This document shows, piece after piece, positions 1 through 19,171 of a stretch of 64,000 nucleotides of DNA. Origin of the DNA: Apteryx mantelli (taxonomy: Eukaryota > Chordata > Aves > Apterygiformes > Apterygidae); NCBI RefSeq assembly GCF_036417845.1, contig NC_089979.1, forward strand, positions 5,013,424 through 5,077,423, in the 5' to 3' direction. The notes beneath the pieces were generated by a model. The model saw only the letters and a list, made by a program, of their open reading frames with translations, was not told the origin of the DNA and did not search any database. Within the stretch, counting starts at the first letter, position 1; the number at the start of each line of letters is the position of its first letter. The position numbers and the translations under genes were made by a program.

Positions 1-2
1 CT

Positions 3-7334
<7,332 letters not shown>

Positions 7335-8349
7335 CATGTTCTGATGTTCAGCGACTCAGTACAGTACGGAGTTGGATTCACACGAGACCAGCTGCACTTA
7401 GACCACCAGTTGCCCAAGCTACAGTGACCGCCAGCCATGAGCGATGCGTCCTAATTTTTTTCTCTTCCCGTTTGCAAGAAAGCCTTCCGTCCAGAATTTC
7501 AGACTTGATTATGAACTGCATCCTTCTACAAAACCCTGCAGTCGTCGGAAACGTGGTTTGCCAAAATCTCTAAGCTGCTTGGTATAAAACAGACCCATAT
7601 TTTATAATTAAATCAAGAGCTGTGATCTCAGGGCTTAGGGAAACCCCCACCCCACCCCCCCGCAAAACTCATCCTTCAGTTTGCTATTCATTTTAATTGC
7701 TTTTAATAATTTGGAGAGATCTAATTCACACTAACGTTGATGGGCTACAATGCTGTGAACTAGCTTTTAATACAAAGGAAAGCAAAGCGTTTTTTGACTA
7801 TTTATGCCTTGATTATTCTAGATGCATTTACAAAACTTTATTTTCAAAAGGAGAAAGTGACAAAATTCTGGTTTTCAACTGTCTTAAAAAGATTATTCTC
7901 TGTGCGTCTAAGGGTAAATGTATTTTCTGAAGCTCGTCCTTGAATGTTTTTTATTGTGCTGCATTTAAAAATGTTTTTCATAGACTAAATATGAAATTAA
8001 AAAAAAAAAGAGAGAGAGAGAACTTGTACCTAAACTTTTAATAGGTCCAGTTAGATTGGCAAAAGAAGAGGTGCCATTTAAAAAATTTGTAAAGAGTTTT
8101 TTTTAAATCATACTGACAGCTAATTTTAGAATTTGTCATACAGGACTGTGACACTTAACTTTCCAAAGTCTCTAAAGAATACGGGTCTGTGGTGATAAAT
8201 ACAGTACAATCCTTTTTCACTGTTATGTTTGAATTAATGTAAATTTTATATATGTTTCGCAGTATTAATGTGATAGACTAGAGGCTATTATTTATTTTTA
8301 TTTACTAAGGAGTGCTCATTATACTTCTGTTAACATATCAAGAAAGGCT

Positions 8350-9110
8350 TTGGGTTTAGAAATTAAAACCTTATCGTGGGGACACGGCTATTCCGATGCA
8401 GAAATACGCAGTGGAGCCCGGCAATCCGCGCGGTGGGGATCGGACAAGCGCGTCTTTTCGCGGGGCGGCTTCCGGAGCGCGCCGGCGGCTTTCTCCCCGC
8501 GCCCTTCGGAGCCGTTCCACCTTGGCTCAAGCACAAAACGATTTGTATTTTATTTACGTGCCGGTCCCCGGCGGAGCGGGCGCCCTGGCCGAGGAGGGCG
8601 GGCCGCCGTTTGTAACGCCGGCTCGAGTCGCAGAATCTATGCAGTAAAGGTAAATCGTAGGGAACCGAAGTTTACTGACGGAGGGGGGCGACGCTCTCTT
8701 CGTTACGCCTAAAGGTCCGGAGGAGACGTGGGAGTTTTGCCCTTCTCGCGGGAGAAGCATTAATTCAGACTGACGACGATCACGCAGGCGCTTCCGTTAG
8801 CTTGCACGCTGGGTTCGTAACCGCTCGGGGAACCGTTGCGCTAACCGCGACGCCGCGGGCGGGCGGAAGCGGAGCGAGTGCGGGCAGCCGGCCGCCGCCG
8901 CCTCGCTCCTGCGCGGTTTTCGCCAGCGAGCCGGACTAGGCGCTCGGAGGCGGCGTCCCGAAATCTCCTCCTCCTCCGCGCGTCCGTTTTGCTTTCTCTC
9001 TCCTCTCGGCGGACGCTCAGGCGCCGTTTCGAGCGCGTTTACCTCTAGCCGCGGAGCTGGGCGAAGCTTTAACCGATACCGAGGTCTGTGCCACGTAGCG
9101 GGTCGGGGAG
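8350..9110. other. CpG-dense block downstream of AGO2
   Basis: The sequence changes abruptly from AT-rich to CpG-dense near 8,350. The densest stretch is about 8,840-9,040, with many CGCCG, GCGCG and GGCGG words. It looks like a CpG island, but no first exon of a known gene starts here. It may be a hypomethylated part of the AGO2 3'UTR or the promoter of an unannotated transcript. Confidence 0.5.
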
Positions 9111-10539
9111 AACGGCTTCCTCTTGAATAAGCTAGAAAATGCCCATTTTTGCTGCCTGCCAGCTCCAGGTACCTAACGTTGCGCGAGCTCAGCTCTTCGC
9201 CTTGTGGCAGCGTCTTGGCTGGCGTCGTTGTCGTCGTTTAGCTGCAATAAGTTTGAATTCTCGTAGCAGACTAGTCGTGTTCTTCTCGTTGTCAGTCAGG
9301 CTTGCGGGGTCGGAGTTTCTTCTTGGTCGTAGGTGGGTAAATCCAGGCTTAAAATCCTGCTGGGGTAACAGAAAGCAAAGTGCAGGGCGCGCTTCTGGCT
9401 TTTTAAGCCTGTAGCGCTGGTTCATCCTTCGGCTTTGGTTTCCCTGCCCGTCCTCCAACAAAATGGCAAAGCGGCGAATGATTTAAAGCGTTTTTCCGAA
9501 AAGCTTTTCGTGAAGTTTGGAAGTAAGGACAGCGTGCGATAGGCCCAGCCGCTGTCGTTCCGGGCAGCTTTTTAATAGAAATAACCTGTTTTAATAGAAA
9601 CAACGTATTCGGAAACGCCTCCAGTCAAGAACAAGGCTCCAGTCTGTGCTTTTCTCGCCTCTGGTAAAACCAGCAATAGCTCAGGTAAACGCAGCAGCAG
9701 GATTCGCCAGCGGGGCGACGATGGAAGAGGAGAAAAAGGAGAATGAGGCCGAGGCCCACCTTCCCGCTGCCGCCGTCGCTACTTAGAACCACTAAGTCGC
9801 TGCGCAGCTCAGGTCAGCAATAACCCGACGCGTTTTTACCGCCTGGCAGTGGGTTTTCGAGCCCGCGCGACGGCAGGCGCTAAAGGTGCCCGGTGCCCAA
9901 AGCGAGCCCGGCCACCAACGCGCTTTCCCCCGCGTGTCGGAGCCCTTAAAGGAGGCTGCTCGCGAGCTGAGCGGAGGCGACCGACTTGCCCGGTTTGGCT
10001 CTCTGTCTTCTGTCGCCCTTCTGACGTAGTAACACTATTGGAACGGAAATATCCCAATATCGGAAGGGGTTGCGGAAGGTCGGTCCTGGGGCAGGCTCAG
10101 GCCGGGCTGGCCGGTCCCGGAGCAGCGGCCAGCGTGGGGCCGGAGACCTTCCGCGAGCCCTTCCAACCCCCCCAGAAACACGAGTAGCGAAGACACGAAG
10201 GCGAAATAGTCGGAAGGGTTTTTCTGTTCGTTTTGCTTGCTAAATGTAACGCTGTCACTAGGTTTGCTTGGTTTTCGACTCGTCTGCTCAGGCGGCTCGG
10301 CAGAAGTAACGCGGGCTCTGCCTCTCGCGGCACCCGGGGAAGCGGGTCGCGTCGAGCCCTGGGAGGAATCGGCCTGTCGCGCGGCGTCGGAAGCGGGTGA
10401 CTTTGTCCCTGCCCGGCTTTGGGCTGGCGTCCGAGGTAGCCCAGTTATTTAGTCATTTGCCCAAGATATCAGGAAGGAGGTGTGTGTTCAGCTGCTGGAG
10501 CCAGCGCGGGAAAACTCAGCTATTTTTGAAACAAAAAAT

Positions 10540-10566
10540 CCTAAATATATAGATATCTATCTATCT
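10540..10566. repeat. TATC/ATAG short tandem repeat
   Basis: A short TATAGATATC-TATC repeat (tatctatctatct) inside the putative AGO2 3'UTR. Confidence 0.7.
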
Positions 10567-12251
10567 CCTTCCTCTTTTGCCAGGCGTAGCTTCCCTGGTT
10601 GGTAAAGCCAAAACGTCGCTAAGGTTTAGCTTTAATTCGAACTCCCTCAGTAGCTCTTAGAGCCCTCGTAGCGTTTTAACCGCCGTCTTGTCGAAATGTC
10701 AGTCGCTTTTCTAACGAAGGCAAAAGCTCACTTTTTTCACGAGGGTTTTCAAGGCGGCGGGTTCGGTTCCCGCGCGCTCGGGTCGCTCTGTGAGAAGACC
10801 GAGGTTTCGAGCTAAGAGGCTTCCGCAGCGGGTAGCTGGCGCCCCGGCGGCTTTGGGGGACCTGCTTGCCCCTCGGTGTGATCCCGTGACCCTTCCTGGT
10901 GGCACAGAGAACCCATAAGGGATTTATTATTTTATTTTTATTTTTTAAGCACTCTCTTACACATAAAAAAGGAATGTAAAAAAGTTCTCACGCTGTGTTT
11001 TTCACCCTCGATACCGGTGTGCTAAAATGACATTATTTCCTATTTTTTTAAATACTCTTCTCCTACAGCAACACCTCTTTTTGCGTACTTGTCCCGCCGG
11101 CGCGGCTTTCTCAGCTTCTGATACAGGGCAGCGCTTGTTTTGCTTTCGTATTCCGTTTGGTGACACGCTTCTGGATGCGTGCGTGCAGTCTTTTTAAGGA
11201 AAACTTCAAGCAGAAGGTAATTGCACTGATATATATATATATTTTTAAACTCCCTTTTTACTGTAAGGCTTCTTTTTTTGCATCTGCTGTAGCCGCTGGA
11301 CAACACCGTGCGTAGCGCTGCGTGCAGCAAATACCGAAACGCTGCGGATGCCGTTCCCTGTTGTGCTGGTGTTTTAGGGATCCTGCCGTATTTTACGGCA
11401 TCGAGACTCAAGCTGCGGTTTTGCAGGTCCTTCGACTTTCTGTTTGCGTCGTGGCGTGAACGCGAGGGCGCCGTCGCTTTAGTGGTGCCAGCGGAGGTGT
11501 TTAGGGTTCGTGTGACTTAAACGCTGACCTCCAGCCTCGGCGCGACGAGCTGCGGCCGCGTCCCGCCGTTCCCTGGCTTCCTTCGGCGCTCGGCTTTTGT
11601 GGCAAGACGCGGCGGCCGGGTTTTTCGGGCCGACCTTGCTCCTTGGTGCGGGAAAGTCTTCTGGAGCGATTGCAAAACCGAGCTTACCGGCTCGCGGCTG
11701 GCCGGGCTGAAACGCGGAAGACTCGGTTCGGCTCTTGGTTAGAGCTTAGGCAAACTCGGCTCCCCCAAATCCCGAAGGAAAGGACTTTGCTCCCTAGGAA
11801 GCGGCTGCTTTTCAGAAACTGTCTCGCCGCGTCCTGCGTTAGGGATGCGTAGACGCCGTCGACGCTGCCGTGGTCCGCTTAGGAAGCGGCTTTTCAAGAG
11901 CTGAATGTTTGCGTTGCAAATCTACGCAAAAGGCGATGCTCTTTTTTCTTCCGTAGTCGATTTGGTTTTTGGCCCCCCGCCTTTCGGATGCGCCGGCATC
12001 CCGGGCTGCTTTCGCTTCGTCCCGTCGTCTTCTCCTTAAGAGCAACGAAGATACCCGCTGGCCTAACCGCTCGCTGATGGCCGGCAGGAGTTGCAAAGTG
12101 ACCAAACTGTCCCCGGAAACAGAGATTTAGGGTTTTATGACCTTTAGGATGGTTTTGAGGGCGCTCGGCGGGCAGCAGTGAGCTGGGGAGCTTGCGCGGC
12201 CCCGGCTGGCTGCCTTTGCGTTGCTCGCTCAGGTTAGATCTCCTGCTAGAA

Positions 12252-12254
<3 letters not shown>

Positions 12255-12289
<35 letters not shown>

Positions 12290-12309
12290 CACACACATAT
12301 ATATATATG
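12255..12309. repeat. (AT)n-(CA)n-(AT)n compound microsatellite
   Basis: A long AT run, then a CA run, then a second AT run ending near 12,308. The AT parts are self-complementary and could fold if transcribed. Confidence 0.95.
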
Positions 12310-12780
12310 TAGCCCGGCTGACGTGAATTTTCAACTCCTCTTTAGCTGGCCGGCGGTAACGTTGAATCCCCAGAATGTTTCCCACTTAAAAGAAGGTAGT
12401 AGCTTTTTTTCCCGTTTTTTTTCATTATCTAGTTTGGGGCGGTAGAAATAGTGATTTTTGATTACGTGGTTAGGGGGAGGCTTAGCTGTTTTATGTGTTT
12501 TGCTTAAGGGAGATAGACTTAGGGAATAATTTACCGTAGACCTTTGGGGGGGGGATTATTATTATTATTATTTTTTTTTTCCACATTTTGTAAATGAGGG
12601 CATTTGCTCAGGAAAAAAAACTAAGGCGAAAATTCCAGAATGATCTATTCTTGAGAAATCAAGCCGTAAATTGGGGGCAATGAAGAAGTTCACGCGGAAA
12701 AGCCATGTGCTCTCCCGAAGGACGCTGCCCTTCACTTCGGGTAATTTGCTGAGGCAATTTAGCAAATTTTATATATTATA

Positions 12781-12840
12781 TGTGTGTGTGTATATATTAC
12801 ATATACACACACACACACATATATATATATACATACATGT
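12781..12840. repeat. (TG)n/(CA)n inverted microsatellite with hairpin potential
   Basis: A TG/TA arm at 12,781-12,795 is exactly complementary to 12,801-12,815, leaving a 5-base loop (attac). Further CA and AT repeats follow to about 12,840. Confidence 0.9.
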
Positions 12841-13837
12841 ATAGACCCGTCGTGCCTGCTGGCAAAAGGAAAATGGGCCTGTTATTTCTGTATGAAGCTA
12901 TAAAGGCAGAATTTTGTTGGGGTCGTAGGCGCGGTTTCGCCGACTTCAGTAGGGTTTTTGGTTCGTTGGTACAATCAGGAGAACTGGCAAAATTTCCGGC
13001 GGTTTGTAAATCCGGATCCAGCTCGAGGCTTCGCGCAGCCCAGGGGTTGCCTGGGCCGCGGGAGGGCGAGGTGGAAACCAGAATGTATCGTTTAAATCCC
13101 TTTTTTTTGTTCTTTTTTTCCCCCCCTGCTCCCCGTTGCGTTTGGTACGCTGCAGATTTCACCGGCACCTGCCGAGGTTTTTGCCGCCTGTTTTACCGCT
13201 TTCCGATTTGGATTTTTGTAAGGTGGTTGAAAAAGAAGCGAAAAGGAGCTCAGCAATTGCGCGTCCCGCGGGCTCCCTCCAAACAAAATGCGTTTTGTTT
13301 TGTTTTGTTTTTTACAACCATTTGAAGTTTACTATTTTTTTGGAAAAAAAAGCAAAAAAAAAAAAGATTAAAAAAAAAAAATAGCAGGAGCCAAGGCGCC
13401 GGGGGTCTCCTGGCGGGTGCTGCCGGGGGGCTCGAGTGCCGGCGCCCGGCCGCCTTTCCCCTTCGGATCTACCTCATGTAAACAGTCGGGTGCTATTTCC
13501 TCGGAGCGGCGGGACGGCGGCGCCGGGCCGCCCGCGTCCCCTTCGCTGTGCCTTGGCGGCTCGTCCCGCGGGGCGCGCGCCGCTCGCCGTCCCCCTTGGA
13601 ACCGCAGCCGCGTTTTCACCGCGGAGTGGGTTTTTAATTGCAAAAAAAAGAAAAAAAAAAAGAGCAGCAAAAGGTAGTTTTAGCAAGCGTTAGGCTATTT
13701 TTTCGGCGGATCGGATCGGAAAACGTGCGGTGGCGCAGCGGAGCGAGGCAGGGAGATACCCAGGAGTGAATTTTTCAAAAGATGTAGTCCCAACCCTGGA
13801 TATATGCGTTTCTGTGCGTATCTATCTATATACCTAC

Positions 13838-13877
13838 GCATATATATATATATGTATACACACGCACGCACGCACGT
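13838..13877. repeat. (AT)n-(CACG)n compound microsatellite
   Basis: An AT run, then tatacac and a CGCA/CACG tetranucleotide run, again within the putative AGO2 3'UTR. Confidence 0.9.
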
Positions 13878-14269
13878 TACACAGGGTTGTGTTTGTGTAC
13901 GTGTGTGCGTACGGACACGTATATAAAGCGAAGGGAGTAAAACGTCACTGCGTTTTTCCACCCAGTTTTGTATTTCACAGTTTACAACTCTGTCCGCGTT
14001 TTTCTATCTCCGTAAACCTTTTTTTACTCAAATAGGATTCCCTTGGGGAAAATTTTAAGTTGTGATACGCTATCGTTTTTTTGGAAATTAAAAAAAAAAA
14101 AAAGTTTTTATCAGTAGTGAATACAGAGGGGGGGGGAATCCGTTCCGTCAGTTGTATTTAGCTTAAATACGCAAGGAAAATCTCTATGTGGAATAGTAAA
14201 AGTGCTGACATTCCCTAGGGGCAGGACTGCCGAGCTGGTTCCTAAGGCTTTCGGCTGCAGAGAGACTCG

Positions 14270-14308
14270 AAAAAAAAAGAAAAAAAGGAAAAAAAAAAAA
14301 AAAAAAAA
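14270..14308. repeat. Poly-A tract
   Basis: An A-rich tract broken only by single G or GG. There is no obvious retroposed unit on its left, so it is not called a SINE or processed pseudogene. Confidence 0.8.
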
Positions 14309-15158
14309 GGAAAACGCCTCTGTTAAACGTTTTTATAAAACTGCTCCATCAGGTCTTTACTTAAGCTATATTTCCTAAAGCCTAATCATCCTTTAAGATG
14401 CTGCATCTAAATTATCAGCATGGTTGCACTTTCTCGGTAAGAATGGATGCCCTTCAATTGGCTCACGATAAGGACTTTAGTTTTTTAACCAAACCAATAG
14501 TACTTTGGGCAGAAGGTAATATTTATATAGGTACCTCAAGGAAAAAAAAAAAAAAAGAAGAAAAACAAAAAAAAAAAGAGCCTGAATATGCTGCATTTTG
14601 TTCCTTTAACATTTTTCATGTAGCATTTGTTTGCTTTTATTTTTATTTTTATTTTTTTTAAGGCTGTTCCTAGCTACCCGTTTTGCTTTGGGGACCCCGG
14701 TAGCGTTTAGACCGTCGTTTTCCGTAGCTCTCGTCGAAAGTAGTATCCTGCCTCGGCTGAACGGCGGGCGCGGGAGGGGAGCCGCTTTGCGCGGGGGCCT
14801 CCGGGAAAAGGATACTGTCTTTCCAAAACAGACAATACGTGTTCCTCGTTTTTTAGTACCTTTTCCTTTTTTCTTCTCCCCCGCTCGTACGGCTTTCGTG
14901 ACTCTTTTCTCAGCTGCAGCCCGGGCTCGGCGCCTCGGCCCGGCGTTCGAGCGAGCGCCTTTCTGCTTCTTCCTTTCCGAGCCGGTGAAAATCTACAAAA
15001 TGTGCGGAGACGGGGAGATTGCGTTGTCGAGAACCGTTGAAGGAAGCTTCTAAGGCTGTGAAATCGAGCATTTATTGTCGTGTTTTTAAGCTTAGGTGGG
15101 TCCTTTCCCGAGTTTGTTTTACAGCTTGCAAGGTAAAAATAGTTTGCACTACTTTTGC

Positions 15159-15164
15159 AATAAA
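15159..15164 (+). terminator. AGO2: Candidate AGO2 polyadenylation signal (AATAAA)
   Basis: A canonical AATAAA in the AT-rich segment that closes the CpG-rich stretch. Cleavage here would give a 3'UTR of about 7.8 kb. Confidence 0.45.
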
Positions 15165-15377
15165 CTCATGAAAAAAACCTAACAGTTTCTGTTTTGGTTT
15201 CTTACTGTATATATCTATACAACTAATACTAAAGATTTAGCATAGTGGTTTTCACCTCAAAACATACGACTTGTAACAAGCTCAGAATGCTGTAATTCCT
15301 GACAAAATAATGATGTGAATGATATTTTATAAAGTTATTTTGTATGGTGTCAATTTTGTTTTGCCTCATAGTATGTC

Positions 15378-15383
15378 AATAAA
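15378..15383 (+). terminator. AGO2: Candidate distal AGO2 polyadenylation signal (AATAAA)
   Basis: AATAAA lies in a T-rich context (ttttgtatgg, ttttgttttgcc upstream), with a T/G-containing stretch downstream (ccttttgcttg). It is the last such signal before composition changes to spacer DNA. Confidence 0.5.
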
Positions 15384-15400
15384 AGAAAGTTCCTCATCTT

Positions 15401-18109
15401 TACGAGCTTCCGTTGAAGGCCTTTTGCTTGCAGCGGGGCGCTTTCCGCAGCGACCGGGGGTGCTTTGGCCGTAGTCACCGTGGAGCCTTCAGGCTGAGCT
15501 GATGGAGAAGAGCGTTCAAGTTCTTGTGTCCTCACCAGGTGGCTGAGGGTGCTCACTGTGCCCCGGGACGCTCCGAGAGGAGTGAAAGAGGGTAAGTGAC
15601 CTTTAGGAGCCGTCGTCCTTTCGGCGGTTTTGCAAACCTCGGGAGATGGGAGCTTTACGGTCTCCTCAGGCAGCCTGGGTGAGGAGGATCTCCCACGTTA
15701 TTAAGGCAGCCTTCGCGGAAAACCACCTGGAAGGGGCCAGCTCATGTCCCCCAGCGTCTGGCTTGCTCGGGAGCTGGACTCCAAGCCTAAGTGCTGCGGT
15801 GTCCACTAGTGACCTTCAGCAGCCGTGGGGAGCCGGGGACGTAGCAGATAACTATGGTCCTGAGGTGCTTTTGGACCCACCCGGGGAAATTACTGTTAAA
15901 TACTGTGGGTTATAGCCTGCGTTTTGCAATAGCCCACGAATCCAGCTCTTGATTTCCCGCAAGGGCTAAAGGCCGGCTGCTTGGTGACTGGGAGATGGCG
16001 CTTTGAGATCTTACCCTGGTGGGCTGTCGTGCTGGTCAGTGCGCTCACAAGGTATTTCCTTTAGCGTATGAGCCAGCGTTAACGTTAGCGCTTCGTTAGC
16101 GCTTCCGGCATCTCTTGGTGGCCGTATCAGTTTTGCTGGAAATAGGATATAGCAGTAAAAGGAGCGAGGGGAGCTGAGAGACGATCAAAGCACCATCAGA
16201 GCATTTCCGGAGAGGGACGCCAGGGCACGGACTGCAGCAACAGGGGTCATCGTTGGGGTGAAATGCTGCTGGGGTCGCGCATGTGCTGGCTTAGCAGATC
16301 TGCTGGTGGGAGCGGTGGTGGTGGGGAACAGCCACGCAGAAGGACGCTAGATTTGCTCATTGGCTTTACGGGGACACTCAAAGACACCCGTTGAGCAGAG
16401 GCTGGAGGAAGGATCTCATCATTCAACCTCTCTGCTTGCTCCCCTCTCCCCAGGTGAGCGTTTTGCAGACGCAGCTGCCCACCAGAGAGGCTGGGTTGGC
16501 TGTGGGGCCAGCACAAGGACCTGTTTCATACCAGGCCTGTACCTAAGCAGTCTGGCTCGTCTCAGGCTGCGTAGCCTTGCGGAAAGGGCACGTCCCGCTC
16601 TATGGACACAATTGCTCGTGCGCACACCCCATTGCTCGCGCGTGCCTTGTCTCGGGAATTCACGGCCAAGGGCAGAGATGCGCCTCTTGCTTATTCTTGT
16701 GCTTTGGACGCATCTTAATTCATCAGGAGACTGATGGTTTGGAGAGGAAGGCGGGGAGGAGAGGAGGGTTCAGACCAGCTGGCTGCAGAACCCGTGAAGT
16801 CTTGGTGCTTCCCGCGGGAGCCAGGGGAGGAAGCAGGCCAGGCACCGCCCTTAGAAAGCAGCACAACCATGGCTGGTGTCTTCAGCTCTGGCAGCAGATG
16901 GCTCCGAGTCTGTGCGAGGCACGTGTGCATCACGGACCAAGTGCTCAGCGTTCTTGGGGCGGGTGACTCTTCCTTGGGAAGATTTGTGCACGCCCCTCTC
17001 CGGTGGCACACAACTCAAGAGCAAGGGAGGCCGGTCCAAGAGCGCAGGCAGAGCTGCTAGCTGGCATGAGACCATTCTTGAGGCAGAAGGGGTTGGGGCT
17101 CTTGCACAGTGTCTGACAGGGGTGCTGCTGTGTCACCCAACAAATGCGAGCGCACTCAGGTGACAAGCCATCCAAGTGCCAAATCCAGCCATGGTCACCC
17201 CCCCTGCAACTTATGAATAGCGGGAGGTACTCACCTGCCACAGATCTCCATGTACTTTTAATAATTAAAAAAAAAAACCCAAGCCCTTCAACACTATCCT
17301 TCTGCATACAGCTTGGGAATTTTGCTGCAGCTAAAGCATCGCTTACTCTTCACTGCAGTGTTCCTGATGCGATTTTTGGGTTATGGTAACTTTGGGAAAA
17401 GCTTTTATAGTGCAGCCTGCTTTGATCTTGTAAAGTTTCCTTTGTGGCCCTGCAGCTTTATTCTTCTGCCAGTCTCTGATCTTACTCGTCTAACCCCAAT
17501 TTTTGCATTGTTCGACCAAAAACGCAGAGTGCGCCAGATTACGCAACTGGCAGCGCTTTCTGCCTTGCATAGCAGGAGCTCGACAGGGAGGACGCAGGGT
17601 AGAGCATTTCCTGGCAGCTCTTTCCCATGCCATCCAAATTAGGGCGTTGCAGGAGACCTCTCACTTCCTGGTTGATTAAGGGCAGGCTGCTGCCTAAGCT
17701 TATTGGATTTGGAGATTTAGTGCCTTAATAACCTTCTTCCCATGCTTACTTGGAGCAGGGAGCTTGGTTTCACTGCGAGGCAGTGAAGCAAAACAAGTGT
17801 CCATCTCTTAACCTCCCGCCATCTGGAGAGCTGCTAGTTGCTTCGATCTCTCTCTAAACATCAGCTGCGCATCTGCAGCGACTCTTGGTTAACGCAGGTA
17901 GGACTCCCAAAGCAGGCTAGACCTACTTAGCACTGCTAGTAGAGAAGGCTTCGGAGGGCTCCGAGCATCGCGCAGCTCTTTCTTTGCCCCCTTCCTTTCT
18001 AGGGAGATGAACAGCAAGCGCACTAGGTTTGTGCCTTGATCATGTACACGACTGAAGCCGGAAAGAACTGTAGAAAGTCTCTGCATTGTGTCACTTTTCA
18101 TATAAAACA
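15401..18109. other. Spacer between the converging AGO2 and CHRAC1 genes
   Basis: Moderately GC-rich, mostly unique sequence between the two putative 3' ends. I recognise no gene, RNA or repeat family. Short open frames here have no detectable domain. Confidence 0.6.
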
Positions 18110-18115
18110 TTTATT
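18110..18115 (-). terminator. CHRAC1: Candidate CHRAC1 polyadenylation signal (AATAAA)
   Basis: The complement of tttatt reads AATAAA on the minus strand, about 910 bases past the CHRAC1 stop codon. It would define a 3'UTR of about 0.9 kb. Confidence 0.5.
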
Positions 18116-18490
18116 TTAAAAAGTTGCATACAAAGTTTTACCTAGGACTGTTGCCATTTCTGTATTTAAAAAAAAAACCACACAAGATAATAATAATAAA
18201 AAAAAATCCAGCTCTACCACTCAATTGGCGAAAGGGTTGCTCATTCTCTTGCCATTCAACAACCCACATTCAATAAACTTAAAACAATGTCCATTTCGGT
18301 AGAAAACCGCAGACAAATTGCAGAAGTAGAGACTTCACCGGAGAAGAAGATTCTAGATATACATATTTACATCATTATCTAACACTTTTTACCGCTACGG
18401 CCGCAGAGCCACATTAGCTATTGGAACGGATCTCATCCTCCAGCCCACTGCTGTGCAGACACGGCTATTTAGGCTGCATTACAGAAGCAG

Positions 18491-18524
<34 letters not shown>

Positions 18525-19028
18525 TTTTTTTTTAAAAAAAATGGGCTTAGTCCACTGCTAACGCCCTGGCACTGTTCCAGGGAACTGGGGGACGGTTTGA
18601 TCAGCTACTGTCTGCCCACAGAGGCAAAGGCAGAGGATTGTAGAGGTCGGGTAAGAAGCCTCCCCTCCCCTCATTTTCCACGCTGGGGAGAGACACGAAC
18701 TGGGGGAGGACGAGCCTTTGGCCTGAAAGCTGCGCTGCTCCTAAGACGTTTTAGATTTGTTTAACGATTGTCTGAAGAAGTAATTTTAAAAATCGTCCGA
18801 GCAAGTTCTGCGGTCAGATTTACAATAACTCTTCTTTCCCCGTCATGCGTCTGGGAGAAGAATTCCATTCTTCAGCAAGGATGAAGTTCAATTTCTAAAC
18901 TTCTTAAACAAAGCAAAAGCAGATGGCTCAGTGTATAAATATATCCAGCATCTGGATTCTCAGTCGCAAAACCAGCATCCTTTATACAACAGAAAATGGA
19001 TTAACTATGAAGTAACTCTCTGTCAGCC
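18116..19028 (-). other. CHRAC1: Putative CHRAC1 3' untranslated region
   Basis: Non-coding sequence between the CHRAC1 stop and the candidate polyadenylation signal. It includes the poly-T/poly-A foldback at 18,491-18,541. Confidence 0.5.
18491..18541. repeat. Poly-T / poly-A foldback
   Basis: A run of T is followed at once by a run of A, then gattttttttt and another A run. The runs are mutually complementary on either strand. Confidence 0.85.
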
Positions 19029-19171
19029 TTAAGATCCAATGTCCTCTTCAACACTTTCATCTTCGTTGTCTTCCTCATCGTTGTCTTCATCTTCCCCCAC
19101 TTCTCCATCTCGCTTCTCTTTTTCAAGCATTTTCAGGTATTTGCTAGCTAGGATCTTCTTTGGTAAGATAT
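19029..19171 (-). CDS. CHRAC1: CHRAC1 coding exon 3 with stop codon
   Basis: Completes the split Asp codon, then reads ILPKKILASKYLKMLEKEKR and a 26-residue acidic tail. The stop TAA is at 19,031-19,029. The acceptor is ctttcag. Confidence 0.97.

Larger units (their letters stand above)
7335..15400 (+). other. AGO2: Putative long AGO2 3' untranslated region
   Basis: About 8 kb follows the AGO2 stop codon with no recognisable gene and no other gene start on this strand. The first kilobase (to about 8,340) is AT-rich, as 3'UTRs usually are. Most of 8,350-15,050 is CpG-rich. The last 350 bases are AT-rich again and hold two AATAAA signals. Human AGO2 also has a 3'UTR of many kilobases, so one long UTR is plausible. 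Without transcript data the distal part could instead be separate intergenic DNA. Confidence 0.5.

Noticed and set aside
14270-14308. Poly-A tract as the tail of a SINE or processed pseudogene
   Set aside because: No tRNA-like or gene-like body and no target duplication could be seen next to it.
8350-15053. Many open frames of 60-180 codons in the CpG-rich stretch after AGO2
   Set aside because: They run through microsatellites and homopolymers, overlap on both strands and show no conserved motif.
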